Origin: Glaciibacter superstes DSM 21135
Lineage (GTDB): Bacteria > Actinomycetota > Actinomycetes > Actinomycetales > Microbacteriaceae
DNA: 64,000 bases
Direction of reading: 5' to 3'
Assembly (NCBI RefSeq): GCF_000421145.1
Contig: NZ_ATWH01000014.1
Location: forward strand, 1-64,000
The translations under genes were made by a program, and so were the position numbers. The first letter of the stretch is position 1. Every line of letters starts with the position of its first letter. Shown piece after piece: positions 50,124 to 58,876 of this stretch. Below the pieces are notes generated by a model that did not search any database, had not been told where the DNA came from, and worked only from the letters and a program-made list of their open reading frames with translations.

Positions 50124-51599
50124 ATGACGAATCCTTCCGACCATTCCGCCGACGTCATCGTGGTCGGCGGCGGAGGCTCAGGGCTGTCAGCCGCCGTCGC
50201 CGCAGCCGAAGGCGGTGCCCGCGTGGTGCTGCTCGAACGCCGGCCATTCGTCGGCGGGACGACCGCCCTCTCGATCGGGTCCCTGACGGCAGCCGGCACC
50301 AGTTTCCAACGCAGGCGTGGCATCACTGACACCGCAGACGATCTCGTTGAGGACATGTGGAAGTTCGACACTCCGCTTCTCACCGGCGACGCACCGAAGC
50401 TGCGGCGCCTCTACGCCACGGAATCGGCCACGACGCTGGACTGGCTGATGCACCACGGCGTGTCTTTCGCGGGACCGTTCCCCGAACCACCGCACCGCGT
50501 GCCACGCATGCACAACGTCATTCCGAACTCACGAACGTACATTGTTCGACTCAAGGAAGCGGCGCGGCGCCTCGGGGTCAGGACCATCACCAGCGCCGAA
50601 GTGGCAGAGCTGATGAGCGAAGGCGATGCCGTCGTCGGAGTGACCGCGACCGTGGATGGAGAGCCGCTCCACTTCCTCGCCACCAGGGGCGTCGTGCTCG
50701 CCACGGGGGATTTCAGCGGGAATGCGCAGATGCGCCAAGCGCATCTGCCGCAGGGGGCCGTCACTGCTCTCCCGATCAATCCCGATTCGCTCGGGATCGG
50801 GCACCGATTGGCCGCGAACGCCGGCGCGGAGTTGAAGCACATGGACACGCTCTTCGGACCACAACTCCGCTTTCCCCCCTCGCCGAAACCTGGACTGCTC
50901 GACCGGTTACCGACCTGGCGTTGGCTCTGCCGGATCGAAGGGCTAGTGGCCAACTCTGTGCCTCCGGCGTTGCTGCGACCCGTCGTGAAGTCATTGCTGG
51001 TGTCGCATATGTCCCCCACTGACTCCCTCTTTCGCCGGGGGGCCATCCTGGTGGATTCGACAGGGGAACGTTTCGGCGAAGAGCAGAGCCCGGCGGAAGA
51101 ATTGTCGGCACGTACGGGAGGGAGCGGATTCCTGATTCTGGATGAACGCATCGCCGCGGAGTTCGACATCCCCCCACACCATGTATCGACTGCCCCGGGT
51201 ATTGCTTTCGCCTACTTCAAGGACTACCGCAAGGGGCGACCTGACCTCATTACTGCGGCGAAGACGCCTGCCGAGCTGGCCGGCCGACTCGGGCTCGACG
51301 GGTCCGCGCTCGAGGGTGCCATCGCGTCGTCTTCCCTCCGACCCGGATTTGTGGCGATGGGTCCGGTCTCCAGCATGCTCACGGTCACCGAGGGATCCGT
51401 TGCGGTCGACGAACAGCAGCGTGTCCTGCGTCCGAATGGCACGGCGATCTCCGGGCTGTTCGCCGTCGGCGGCGTCGGCCAGGGCGGCATGATGCTCAAA
51501 GGCCACGGCCACCATATCGGCTGGGCGATGACGTCCGGACGGCTCGTCGGTCAGGCACTGGCCGGATCGAGACCGGACCGAGCTGCTGCTGCCCGCTGA
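50124..51599 (+). CDS. FAD-dependent dehydrogenase (fumarate reductase/KstD-like flavoprotein)
   Basis: A 491-residue flavoprotein with the dinucleotide-binding motif VIVVGGGGSGLSAAVAAAEGG at residues 11-31, the LLERRPFVGGTTALSIG segment that follows in FAD_binding_2 proteins, GVVLATGDFSGN and a C-terminal FAVGGVGQGGMMLKGHGHHIG that closes the FAD site. No heme or signal sequence is present, so it is soluble. Members oxidise or reduce C-C bonds next to carboxylates or ketones. GGGGAG lies upstream of the ATG. It precedes the RraA-type gene by 40 bp and lies under operator E. Confidence 0.85.
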   Translation: MTNPSDHSADVIVVGGGGSGLSAAVAAAEGGARVVLLERRPFVGGTTALSIGSLTAAGTSFQRRRGITDTADDLVEDMWKFDTPLLTGDAPKLRRLYATESATTLDWLMHHGVSFAGPFPEPPHRVPRMHNVIPNSRTYIVRLKEAARRLGVRTITSAEVAELMSEGDAVVGVTATVDGEPLHFLATRGVVLATGDFSGNAQMRQAHLPQGAVTALPINPDSLGIGHRLAANAGAELKHMDTLFGPQLRFPPSPKPGLLDRLPTWRWLCRIEGLVANSVPPALLRPVVKSLLVSHMSPTDSLFRRGAILVDSTGERFGEEQSPAEELSARTGGSGFLILDERIAAEFDIPPHHVSTAPGIAFAYFKDYRKGRPDLITAAKTPAELAGRLGLDGSALEGAIASSSLRPGFVAMGPVSSMLTVTEGSVAVDEQQRVLRPNGTAISGLFAVGGVGQGGMMLKGHGHHIGWAMTSGRLVGQALAGSRPDRAAAAR

Positions 51600-51639
51600 T
51601 TCCGCTCAACCAGTCCGATAGCAAAGAGAAAGGATGACG

Positions 51640-52332
51640 ATGAGTTCGTCACGAGCATTGAGCACCGCAGAACAGAAATTCCTGGCCGGGGTCGACAGTC
51701 CGACGGTCGCCAACGCGATCGAACGGTTTGCCGTCCGCGACCGCACAGAAGGGTTCATCGGCGGGGCCGTGCAATGCACATTCCCCGACCTGGGATCCAT
51801 GGTCGGCCGCGCGCTGACGGTCACCATGTCGAACGCACCGGGCGAACCGGCCCAGCGCGATGGCTACTGGCGCATGTGGGACGCCCTCGAGCAGATGGAA
51901 GGCCCGGTAGTCCTGGTCATCGCAGATGCCAGCGGTGCTCCGGAACGCGTTGCATACTCTGGAGAGATCATGTCGCGCCTGGCGCAACGCCTCGGCGCCG
52001 TCGGCATGGTGACAGATGGCGGACTCCGCGACATCGAAGAGGTCCGTGCGATCGGCTTCCACTATTTCATGCGCTTTCCCGTGGTATCGCATGCCAACTA
52101 CGAGATCGTCGCCGTAGGCGAGCCGGTGAACGTCAATGGCCAGCGCGTGAAGACGGGGGACCTTCTCCACGGCGACCGCAATGGAGTCGTCGTCGTCCCG
52201 TGGGAGGTCCTGGACCGCCTCCATGACGAAGTCGAGAATGTGCGCAGGATCGAAGCAACGGACATGGACCTCATCAAGAGTGATGGCTTCACGCTGGCCG
52301 CTTACAAGGCGCACCGCGGTTACGGATCCTGA
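51640..52332 (+). CDS. RraA/HMG-aldolase-family protein
   Basis: A 230-residue protein of the RraA-like fold, in which class II 4-hydroxy-4-methyl-2-oxoglutarate aldolases and oxaloacetate decarboxylases are found. The active-site pattern GEIMSRLAQRLGAVGMVTDGGLRD contains the Glu/Asp and the Arg-Asp pair that bind metal and pyruvate; GDLLHGDRNGVVVVP follows. Decarboxylation of the oxaloacetate made by the tartrate dehydratase would fit the context, by inference. The ATG at 51640 is preferred to 51634 because AAAGAGAAAGG directly abuts the latter. Convergent with the Gfo/Idh gene. Confidence 0.82.
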   Translation: MSSSRALSTAEQKFLAGVDSPTVANAIERFAVRDRTEGFIGGAVQCTFPDLGSMVGRALTVTMSNAPGEPAQRDGYWRMWDALEQMEGPVVLVIADASGAPERVAYSGEIMSRLAQRLGAVGMVTDGGLRDIEEVRAIGFHYFMRFPVVSHANYEIVAVGEPVNVNGQRVKTGDLLHGDRNGVVVVPWEVLDRLHDEVENVRRIEATDMDLIKSDGFTLAAYKAHRGYGS

Positions 52333-52348
52333 AACGGCAGGAGACTTC

Positions 52349-53311
52349 TCAGCGTCGTCTGACGTCGGCGAGGATCTGATCCATGACACGGGCCGTCCGC
52401 ATTGCGGTCGTGCCCGTGCTCGGACAGGACCCGACACCGTTCACTTCGTCGACGATGGTCTGTACAAGCGGCTGGTGGACATGCGGCGGATCATCCACGC
52501 TGATCTGCTCGACCCGCCTCCCCCTGACGATGTGGATGGGTTCTGGAGCGGAAATCGAGAAACTGATCGTCCCCTCAGAACCGACAACGGTCGTGGTGTC
52601 CACGTCCACATCTGAATCAAAACACCACGTACCGCTGCCGATTACTCCCGACTCGAAGCGGTACGAAGCCGCGACAGTGTCCTCGTGCGCCCTCGCCGGA
52701 CTGTGATTCGTCGCCAGGCCGGCGATATCCGTCATCTGGCCGAAGAGGGAGTCCAGATAGTCGAGTGTGTGGCAAGCCGCGTCGAAGAAGTATCCTCCCG
52801 CGGACAGGCCAGCCTGATTCTGCCATGCGCGCGAGCTGACCGTCTGGTACCGCAGGGAGTTCACCGCCCGCACTTGGCCGATCGCACCGTCGGCGATCAG
52901 AGTGCGAATCCTCTCGAATCGGGGAAGCGCCCTCCGATAATAGGCGACCCACAGGGCGACGCCGGCAGCGTCGCACGCAGACTGCATCTGACGGCATTCG
53001 TCTTCACTCATCGCCATCGGCTTTTCGACGTACACAGACTTGCCGGCCGCTGCGGCACGCAGTGCGTACTCTCGGTGCGTGTTCGGGTGAGTCGCGATGT
53101 AGACCGCATCGATGTCGTCAGATTGAAGGATTCCGTCGGCATCGTCGTACCACCGTGGCACCCCGTGTCGTTTCGCGTAATCCTCTGCGAGTGACGGAGT
53201 GCGACGCATCACAGCGACGAGCTCTGAGCCGCTCGCTCTCTGGAACGCCGGGCCGCTCTTGACCTCGGTAACGTCCCCGCATCCGATGATTCCCCAACGT
53301 ACGTGTGCCAT
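52349..53311 (-). CDS. Gfo/Idh/MocA-family oxidoreductase
   Basis: A 320-residue NAD(P)-dependent oxidoreductase. The Rossmann start RWGIIGCGDVTEVKSGPAF, the conserved VYVEKPMAMSEDE motif with its Lys near residue 95, and the C-terminal sheet domain with AGGYFFDAACHTLDYLDSLFG (His) are all present. Family members oxidise sugars, inositols and related hydroxyacids. A site of the second LacI motif lies 32 bp upstream, so it is probably part of that regulon. It begins 76 bp after the stop of the Asp/Glu racemase-family gene, in the same direction. Confidence 0.88.
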   Translation of the reverse strand: MAHVRWGIIGCGDVTEVKSGPAFQRASGSELVAVMRRTPSLAEDYAKRHGVPRWYDDADGILQSDDIDAVYIATHPNTHREYALRAAAAGKSVYVEKPMAMSEDECRQMQSACDAAGVALWVAYYRRALPRFERIRTLIADGAIGQVRAVNSLRYQTVSSRAWQNQAGLSAGGYFFDAACHTLDYLDSLFGQMTDIAGLATNHSPARAHEDTVAASYRFESGVIGSGTWCFDSDVDVDTTTVVGSEGTISFSISAPEPIHIVRGRRVEQISVDDPPHVHQPLVQTIVDEVNGVGSCPSTGTTAMRTARVMDQILADVRRR

Positions 53312-53342
53312 CAGTATCCCTTCACCGAACGCCCGGCCGGCG

Positions 53343-53359
53343 TCGGAAACGATTTCAAT
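53343..53359. promoter_or_regulatory. second LacI-type motif, site F
   Basis: TCGGAAACGATTTCAAT, upstream of the Gfo/Idh gene; 13 of 14 core bases equal site A. Confidence 0.6.
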
Positions 53360-53386
53360 TGAAGTTAAACGCTGTCACCGATTCGC

Positions 53387-54067
53387 CTATGCCTCCAGCC
53401 CTGAACGCACCAGCTCTGCCAAATTCTCGACTCCGACCTTCGGGCTTGCCAGCACGGGGATCCCGGTCAATTCCCCCAACGGGCCGGCGAGGCGCGCCAT
53501 CGATGCCTGTGCGAGCACAATCTGATCAACGCCCCTGTCGACAAGCTCGAGGGCGCTCTGTCGAACCATCTCATCGTGAGCTTCCCTGTCGCCGTTCATC
53601 AGGACGTCGAACGCGCCGGCCGCGAGTTGTTCGAAGACCTGGATCTCCCTTCCTGCATCACGGGCGTGCAGTCGGATGAGATCCGCGGTCGGAGCGAGGG
53701 TTGTCGGAACGGTGGCGAGCACACCGACTGTGCCTCCAGCCATCGCTGCGTCGCGTGTCATCGCATCATCGACCTTGACGATGGGAATACCGACGTGTGC
53801 TTTCGCCGCATCCATCGCGGGCCCAAGAGACGAGCAGGCTGAGAAGATAACGTCAGCGCCCGCGCGTTCCGCCGCCTGCGCGAGATGGAGCATCCGTTCC
53901 TCGCTGGACGGAGAGATCCCGCCATCGCGCACCACAGATGCGAGAACATCCGAGTCGACAAAATGAATCAACTCATCTTCGGGAAGCAGTGAACCGATGA
54001 GGTCCTGAATCTGGGTATCGACGTTCAAAAACACGAAGCTCGTGTGCAGCATTGCGATCTTTGCCAT
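53387..54067 (-). CDS. Asp/Glu racemase superfamily protein
   Basis: A 226-residue protein of the aspartate/glutamate racemase fold. The first cysteine motif is visible in DVIFSACSSLG near residue 79. The place where the second catalytic Cys is expected reads IVLAQASMARL and lacks a Cys, so true two-base racemisation is unlikely; relatives with changed cysteines act as isomerases or lyases (maleate isomerase, arylmalonate decarboxylase). It is preceded by a 95-bp gap and followed by the Gfo/Idh gene. Confidence 0.75.
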   Translation of the reverse strand: MAKIAMLHTSFVFLNVDTQIQDLIGSLLPEDELIHFVDSDVLASVVRDGGISPSSEERMLHLAQAAERAGADVIFSACSSLGPAMDAAKAHVGIPIVKVDDAMTRDAAMAGGTVGVLATVPTTLAPTADLIRLHARDAGREIQVFEQLAAGAFDVLMNGDREAHDEMVRQSALELVDRGVDQIVLAQASMARLAGPLGELTGIPVLASPKVGVENLAELVRSGLEA

Positions 54068-54162
54068 TTGTTTTCCCTACCTTCGAGGTGAGAGACCCAC
54101 AGTATATGTCCACGTTTCGCGGGGTCTGGCGCGGGTAATATTCCGCGTGGACGCGGAGGCGT

Positions 54163-55020
54163 TTATAAGCCTGGTCTGGCCAGATGCAGATCCGGCAGTT
54201 CGCTGATCCAGGCCAGGGACTCGCTTGTTGTGCGCGATGGGATGTATTCGCAAGCAACAAGACCGGAATATCCCGCGCGATCCAACGCGGCGAAGACGGC
54301 TGGAAAGTCCACACGGCCGGTCGTCGGCTCGCCGCGCCCGGGGTAATCGGCGACTTGGACATGGCCGATGAACGGGCCATATTCGTCGATGACACCGACG
54401 AGGTTCTCGCCGTTGCCTGCGAGATGGAATGTGTCGTACAACAGCGAGATCTTCCCCCGACCCGTTCGAGCTCTCACCTCCTCGATCACCGTGATCGCCT
54501 CAGCGATGGTTCGCACCGGGAAATCGGCAATACCGCTCAATGGCTCGACCAGCACCGTCCCTCCGACAGCGGCGAAGGCTTCTGACGCGAGAACGAGATT
54601 GTCGACGGCAGCGGCATCTTGTCGCTGGGGCGTGCTCGTGGCGTCCCTCCTGCCGTACAACGCGTTGAACAGGCGGCATCCGGTGCTTCGTGCGACCTCC
54701 ACCACGACGTCGAGGTTATCTATGAGTTCACGCGTGCGGTCGGGTGACGAGATGATTCCACGCTCACCAGCCGCCATGTCGCCTGCGAATAGGTTGAGCG
54801 CCGTGAGCCGGCAAGAGGATGCGGTCACCGCGGCGAGGAAGTCGTCGACTTCGCGGCCCTTCGGCTGCGCCTCTCTGAACGGCCACCACAATTCCACCGC
54901 TCGAAACCCCGCGTCTGCGGCCGCCTGGAATCGATCAAGGAGCGCGTGTTCGGTGAACAGAAGCGAGAGATTGGCGGAGAGCTCAAAGCGCGATTCGATG
55001 ACACCGTGTGCCTCGTTCAT
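54163..55020 (-). CDS. hydroxypyruvate isomerase/OtnI-like TIM-barrel isomerase
   Basis: A 285-residue AP-endonuclease-2-type TIM-barrel enzyme. Opening FELSANLSLLFTEHALLDRFQAA matches the Hyi/OtnI group, and metal-binding residues appear in TVLVEPLSG (Glu), SLLYDTFHLAGNG (Asp/His), IGHVQVADYPGRGEP (His/Gln) and LVACEYIP (Glu). The group isomerises hydroxypyruvate or 2-oxotetronate phosphates in C4 acid pathways, which fits the kinase/dehydrogenase pair at 27772-30137. The start overlap with the aldo/keto reductase gene is four bases. Confidence 0.82.
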   Translation of the reverse strand: MNEAHGVIESRFELSANLSLLFTEHALLDRFQAAADAGFRAVELWWPFREAQPKGREVDDFLAAVTASSCRLTALNLFAGDMAAGERGIISSPDRTRELIDNLDVVVEVARSTGCRLFNALYGRRDATSTPQRQDAAAVDNLVLASEAFAAVGGTVLVEPLSGIADFPVRTIAEAITVIEEVRARTGRGKISLLYDTFHLAGNGENLVGVIDEYGPFIGHVQVADYPGRGEPTTGRVDFPAVFAALDRAGYSGLVACEYIPSRTTSESLAWISELPDLHLARPGL

Positions 55021-56003
55021 CGGTTGTATGCCGGCATCGAACCACGCAAGGCGTCTCCGACCGCATCGATTCGATCGACCACATCGGTGTCTAAGGGACC
55101 GTTCGCGAGCGCCTGGATGTTGGTATCCAGCTGGGCTGACCGGGAACCACCGAGGAGAATGCCGGCGACATCCGATCTGCTGAGTATCCAGCGCAGGGAC
55201 AGCTCAACGAGCGAGACGTTCTCGAGCTGTGCGATGTCCTGCAATGTGTCCAGCGCTGCGAAGACGTTCCCGTCCCAGTAGCGGTCCCGGTACATGCCCG
55301 CGACGCGGGAGTCGCCGTACCGGCCGGATGACGGCTGTTCCTCGAAGGAATGCCTGCCGGTGAGCAGTCCCCCCGCGAGTGGGTTGTAGACGACCGTGAG
55401 AATACGATGCGTGCGCGCGAATTCGAGGTATTCATCTTCGATCCGTCTGGCGACGGCGTTGTACAACTGCTGGGCGAGCTGCGGTCGTGGTGCTCCGACC
55501 TGCTCCGCCACCCTGATCACGTCACCGATCTGCCAGGCGGAATAGTTCGAGACTCCGAGGGCGCGGACCTTGCCCTCTGCGACGAGCTCAGCGACCGTCG
55601 TGAGGGTCTCGCTCAATTCGGCGGACCGATCTGGTGCGTGCAGGTAGAGGATGTCAATCGCCGGGACGGCCAGTCTTCTGAGGCTCCCCTCGACGCATGA
55701 TCGGAGCCCGGCGGCCGAAAGCGGCGAGGAGTTCCCCGCGTCTGGGTGGGGCATGCCGGCCTTGCTGGCAAGAACCAATTCGCCCCACTGGTCGGCCAGC
55801 AACTTGCCCAGCATCGTCTCCGTCGCACCGCCCGCATAGGCGTTCGCGGTGTCGATGCTGGTGATGCCGGCCGCTACTGCGCTATCGAGCATCGCTGCCG
55901 CCTCGCGCTTGTCCACCGTGTCGCCGAACGTCATCGTCCCCAGGGTGAGCGCCGACATCGGAACAGGCACGCCAGTCAGATTGTGGGCCGTAATAGCTGT
56001 CAT
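55017..56003 (-). CDS. aldo/keto reductase
   Basis: A 328-residue NADPH-type aldo/keto reductase. The catalytic tetrad is readable: Asp and Tyr in SIDTANAYAGG near residues 50-56, Lys in LVLASKAGMP and His in DILYLHAPDRS. It also keeps ALGVSNYSAWQ and the cofactor segment VAGILLGGSRSAQLDTN. The substrate is probably an aldehyde or ketose of the neighbouring pathway. It leads a two-gene unit with the OtnI-like isomerase and is divergent from the DUF4862-like gene. Confidence 0.88.
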   Translation of the reverse strand: MTAITAHNLTGVPVPMSALTLGTMTFGDTVDKREAAAMLDSAVAAGITSIDTANAYAGGATETMLGKLLADQWGELVLASKAGMPHPDAGNSSPLSAAGLRSCVEGSLRRLAVPAIDILYLHAPDRSAELSETLTTVAELVAEGKVRALGVSNYSAWQIGDVIRVAEQVGAPRPQLAQQLYNAVARRIEDEYLEFARTHRILTVVYNPLAGGLLTGRHSFEEQPSSGRYGDSRVAGMYRDRYWDGNVFAALDTLQDIAQLENVSLVELSLRWILSRSDVAGILLGGSRSAQLDTNIQALANGPLDTDVVDRIDAVGDALRGSMPAYNR

Positions 56004-56106
56004 TGGTGCTCCTCATCGAGCTCAGTACATGCGTCTGGATGGAGTATAGGCTCGGGGCCTGACCCCGCGCGAACTGCCGGGACGGCACGGGAGAGAAGTC
56101 ACACGA

Positions 56107-57066
56107 ATGAGAACCATCGCCGGCGCTTACGCCTCTTCGCCCCGACCGACCATGTCAGCGGACGAGTTCCGTGCATTCACCGATGGCGTGCTCAGCGCCC
56201 CTGGATTGGGCGGCCTTGAGATTCCGTTCGTCGATAGTGGCTCGCCATGGCAGTCGCAGGAATACCTCGGTACCGCACCGCGACACGCCCGACATGTGCT
56301 GACCCTTGTCCCTGCGATGGTCGCCGGGCTCGTCTCCCGAGCCGCATTCGGCCTCGCCTCCGTCGATGAAGGAGCACGGGCCGCTGCCGTTGAAACAGTC
56401 CGAGCGGCATGGACGTTCGTTCAAGAAACGAATTCACAAGCCGGCGGAACGATTGCTGATATCGAACTGCACACCGCCCCAGGAGGAGGATCTTCTTCAG
56501 CGGTCGCGTGTGCCCGCTCACTCCAGGAGATCTCCGGCTGGGACTGGGCCGACGTTGCCCTTGCGATCGAGCACTGCGATTCAGAGTCGACTGATCATGT
56601 GCCGGAGAAAGGCTATCTCCCGCTCGAGCAGGAACTGCAGCTCGCCGAGGACCACGGGCTGGGCATCGTGATCAACTGGGGCAGGTCTGCCATTGAGAGG
56701 CGCGGTGCGGAGGGCGCTTTCGACCATATCGACACCGTAGCCACTCGCGGTCTGCTTGCCGGCGTCGTGTTCTCCGGATGCTCCCCTGTCGCTTCGGAAT
56801 ACGGCGAGGCATGGGCTGACCGGCATCTCCCTGTCCGCGCCTGGTCGAGCAGCGACCTCGCGGGGGCCGCACGCACCAGCCTCCTCACTGTCGGGGAACT
56901 GGACAGATGCGTGCAACGAGCGGTCGGGGCGCCTGAACTGCGCTTCCTCGGGATCAAGGTCGGATCGCCCACGGGTGCTGTACTCGACGAGCGTGTGGGC
57001 CTCGTTGCAGCGAACCTCGCTATTCTGCGCGATTCCATCGAGAGATCAGCGACTCCCACAAGCTGA
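56107..57066 (+). CDS. DUF4862-like protein
   Basis: A 319-residue soluble protein that I place by recollection in the actinobacterial DUF4862 family, without certainty. Visible segments are GAYASSPRPTMSADEFRAF at the N-terminus, GLGGLEIPFVDS, an acid-rich IADIELHTAPGG and ALAIEHCDSESTDHVPEKGYLPLEQEL near residue 155, and FLGIKVGSPTGAVLDERVGL near the end. The arrangement of acidic residues at strand ends looks like a TIM-barrel isomerase or endonuclease IV-type fold. GGGAGAGAAG precedes the ATG. It stands alone between divergent and convergent neighbours. Confidence 0.6.
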   Translation: MRTIAGAYASSPRPTMSADEFRAFTDGVLSAPGLGGLEIPFVDSGSPWQSQEYLGTAPRHARHVLTLVPAMVAGLVSRAAFGLASVDEGARAAAVETVRAAWTFVQETNSQAGGTIADIELHTAPGGGSSSAVACARSLQEISGWDWADVALAIEHCDSESTDHVPEKGYLPLEQELQLAEDHGLGIVINWGRSAIERRGAEGAFDHIDTVATRGLLAGVVFSGCSPVASEYGEAWADRHLPVRAWSSSDLAGAARTSLLTVGELDRCVQRAVGAPELRFLGIKVGSPTGAVLDERVGLVAANLAILRDSIERSATPTS

Positions 57067-57089
57067 GTGCGCGCCGTTGAGGTTCGAGG

Positions 57090-57860
57090 TCACAGACCAG
57101 CCGCCACCCCGGCATGCTCCGCGAGGAAGTCGTCCATCCCGTCGCGGAGTTCTTCGCCCCGACGGATGAGTTCCGGCAGGTCGACGAGGGATCCGGAAAT
57201 GCTGACGGCATAGACATCTCCGTCGATGCGGAATGCCGAACCGACGCAGCCGAAGCCGATCTGATATTCCTGCTGTTCAACGCTGAAGCGTCGCCGCTGC
57301 GTCTCATCGATGTCTGCCTGAAGGGTCGGCGGATCGAGAATCGTCTGCGGCGTATGTGCTCTCAGCGGTTCATCCCACAGCTGGGTCATCAGGGATTCTC
57401 CGACCAGCGCGAGCGCCGCCTTTCCGATGGCGGTCGCGTGCAGCGGCATTCGTGCGCCGAGAAACGAATACCGCACGACCGGATCGATCGGATCGACTTT
57501 GTCGATGACGGTCATCGTCCCCCCGCGGAGCATGCCGATGTGCGCCGTCGCGTTGTACATCTGCGAGAATCGCGCTGCCAGCGGGCGCAACTCCTGCGCG
57601 ATGTCGATGGATGCCAGAGCCGCTTGTCCCAATTCGACCAGTCGCGTTCCGAGCAGATATTCGACGTCGGAGCGGCCCCTTCGAACGAAACCATGTCGCT
57701 GAAGGACCCGGAGCGCTCGCAGGACCGTGCTTTGGTTTGCCCCGAGTTCAGTGCTGAGCTCACCCAGACGGATGCCTGGACGCCGGGAAAGGATCGTCAG
57801 GATGGTGAGCGCCCTGTCGACACTACTGAGTTCGTAGGTCTCGCGCGGTTCTGAGTTCAT
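57090..57860 (-). CDS. IclR-family transcriptional regulator
   Basis: A 256-residue regulator with an N-terminal winged helix-turn-helix (SSVDRALTILTILSRRPGIRLGELSTELGANQSTVLRALRVLQRHGFV) and a GAF-like effector domain with MPLHATAIGKAAL and a late GCVGSAFRIDGDVYAVSISG. ATG 57860 is chosen; a GTG at 57887 is an alternative with no better ribosome-binding site. It is divergent from the split transketolase genes, with paired repeats in the gap, and so probably controls them. Confidence 0.88.
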   Translation of the reverse strand: MNSEPRETYELSSVDRALTILTILSRRPGIRLGELSTELGANQSTVLRALRVLQRHGFVRRGRSDVEYLLGTRLVELGQAALASIDIAQELRPLAARFSQMYNATAHIGMLRGGTMTVIDKVDPIDPVVRYSFLGARMPLHATAIGKAALALVGESLMTQLWDEPLRAHTPQTILDPPTLQADIDETQRRRFSVEQQEYQIGFGCVGSAFRIDGDVYAVSISGSLVDLPELIRRGEELRDGMDDFLAEHAGVAAGL

Positions 57861-57932
57861 GGGGACGGGAATCCTTTCGCTTGCCACAGTATCCCGCCAA
57901 TCCCTTGAGTGACTTGGCGCAGCGGTATAGGC

Positions 57933-57963
57933 TTCACTATGCGTAAGTAGGTTTCATATAGCG
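57933..57963. promoter_or_regulatory. paired TTCANTATNGCG-like repeats, possible IclR operator
   Basis: TTCACTATGCG (57933-57943) and TTCATATAGCG (57953-57963) are spaced by exactly 20 bp start to start, about two helical turns, in the gap between the IclR gene and the transketolase genes. Confidence 0.45.
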
Positions 57964-58003
57964 AAAGCTCTCAGTGAAGCCGGGAGCCGAAGGAAGCAGC
58001 TCA

Positions 58004-58876
58004 ATGACGATTGCGGCAAAGCGGGGGGAGCAACGCACTGGCGTTGATCTCGATGAAACGGCCACACTGATCCGTCGATCAATCATCGGCATGCTCGAGC
58101 GCGCAGGGAGCGGACACAGCGCAGGGCCATTGGGAATGGCCGACCTGCTGACAGCGCTGTACTTTCACATCCTTCGGCACGACCCGAAGAATCCGGACTG
58201 GGCAGAGCGAGACATCTTCCTGCTCAGCAACGGCCACACCGCACCGGTGCTGTATGCCGCGATGGCCCATTCCGGCTACTTTCCCGTCGAGGAACTCGAC
58301 ACGCTCCGTCGATACGGATCCCGCCTTCAGGGACATCCGGAGCGCGGCGCGCTGCCTGGCCTCGAAAACACGAGTGGCCCACTCGGCAGCGGACTCTCCC
58401 AAGGCGCGGGGTGCGCATATGTGCTGCAGCACATCGATCGTGACCCGAAGAGATTCGTCTACGTCATGCTGGGCGACGGCGAACTGAATGAGGGCAACGT
58501 GTGGGAAGCCGCGATGTTCGCCGGCAAGTACAAACTCGGCCAGCTCGTCGGAATCATCGACCGCAACAACATCCAGATCGATGGATCGACCGAAGATGTC
58601 ATGCCATTGGAAGATCTCAGGGGCAAATGGGAATCGTTCGGATGGCATGTCCTGGAAGTCGACGGTCACAATATCCGAGCGATCATCGATGCAGTCAACA
58701 TGGCGAAGGCCGTCAGCTACAAACCAACAGTGATCATCGCCCACACGATCCCCGGCAAAGGCGTCGGTTTCATGGAGTATGACTTCCGCTGGCACGGCAA
58801 GGCGCCCTCGAAGGCCGAGGCCTCGCTGGCCCTCGCCGGGCTGCATGCTGCCGGCGGATCGGAGAGTCCGTCATGA
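58004..58876 (+). CDS. transketolase, N-terminal subunit
   Basis: A 290-residue thiamine diphosphate-binding half of transketolase. The typical GSGHSAGPLGMADLLTALYF and LSNGHTAPVLYAAMA segments lead, followed by the ThDP/metal motif GDGELNEGNVWEAAMFAG with DRNNIQIDG, and a C-terminal HTIPGKGVGFMEYDFRWHG. The second half is encoded by the next gene; such split enzymes are common in catabolic clusters. The ATG at 58004 follows AAGGA at nine bases. Its end overlaps the next start (ATGA). Confidence 0.92.
   Translation: MTIAAKRGEQRTGVDLDETATLIRRSIIGMLERAGSGHSAGPLGMADLLTALYFHILRHDPKNPDWAERDIFLLSNGHTAPVLYAAMAHSGYFPVEELDTLRRYGSRLQGHPERGALPGLENTSGPLGSGLSQGAGCAYVLQHIDRDPKRFVYVMLGDGELNEGNVWEAAMFAGKYKLGQLVGIIDRNNIQIDGSTEDVMPLEDLRGKWESFGWHVLEVDGHNIRAIIDAVNMAKAVSYKPTVIIAHTIPGKGVGFMEYDFRWHGKAPSKAEASLALAGLHAAGGSESPS

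Noticed and set aside
54108..54152. GTCCACG ... CGTGGAC inverted repeat upstream of the racemase-family gene
   Set aside because: The arms are only 7 bp and 31 bp apart, which is easily expected by chance in GC-rich DNA.
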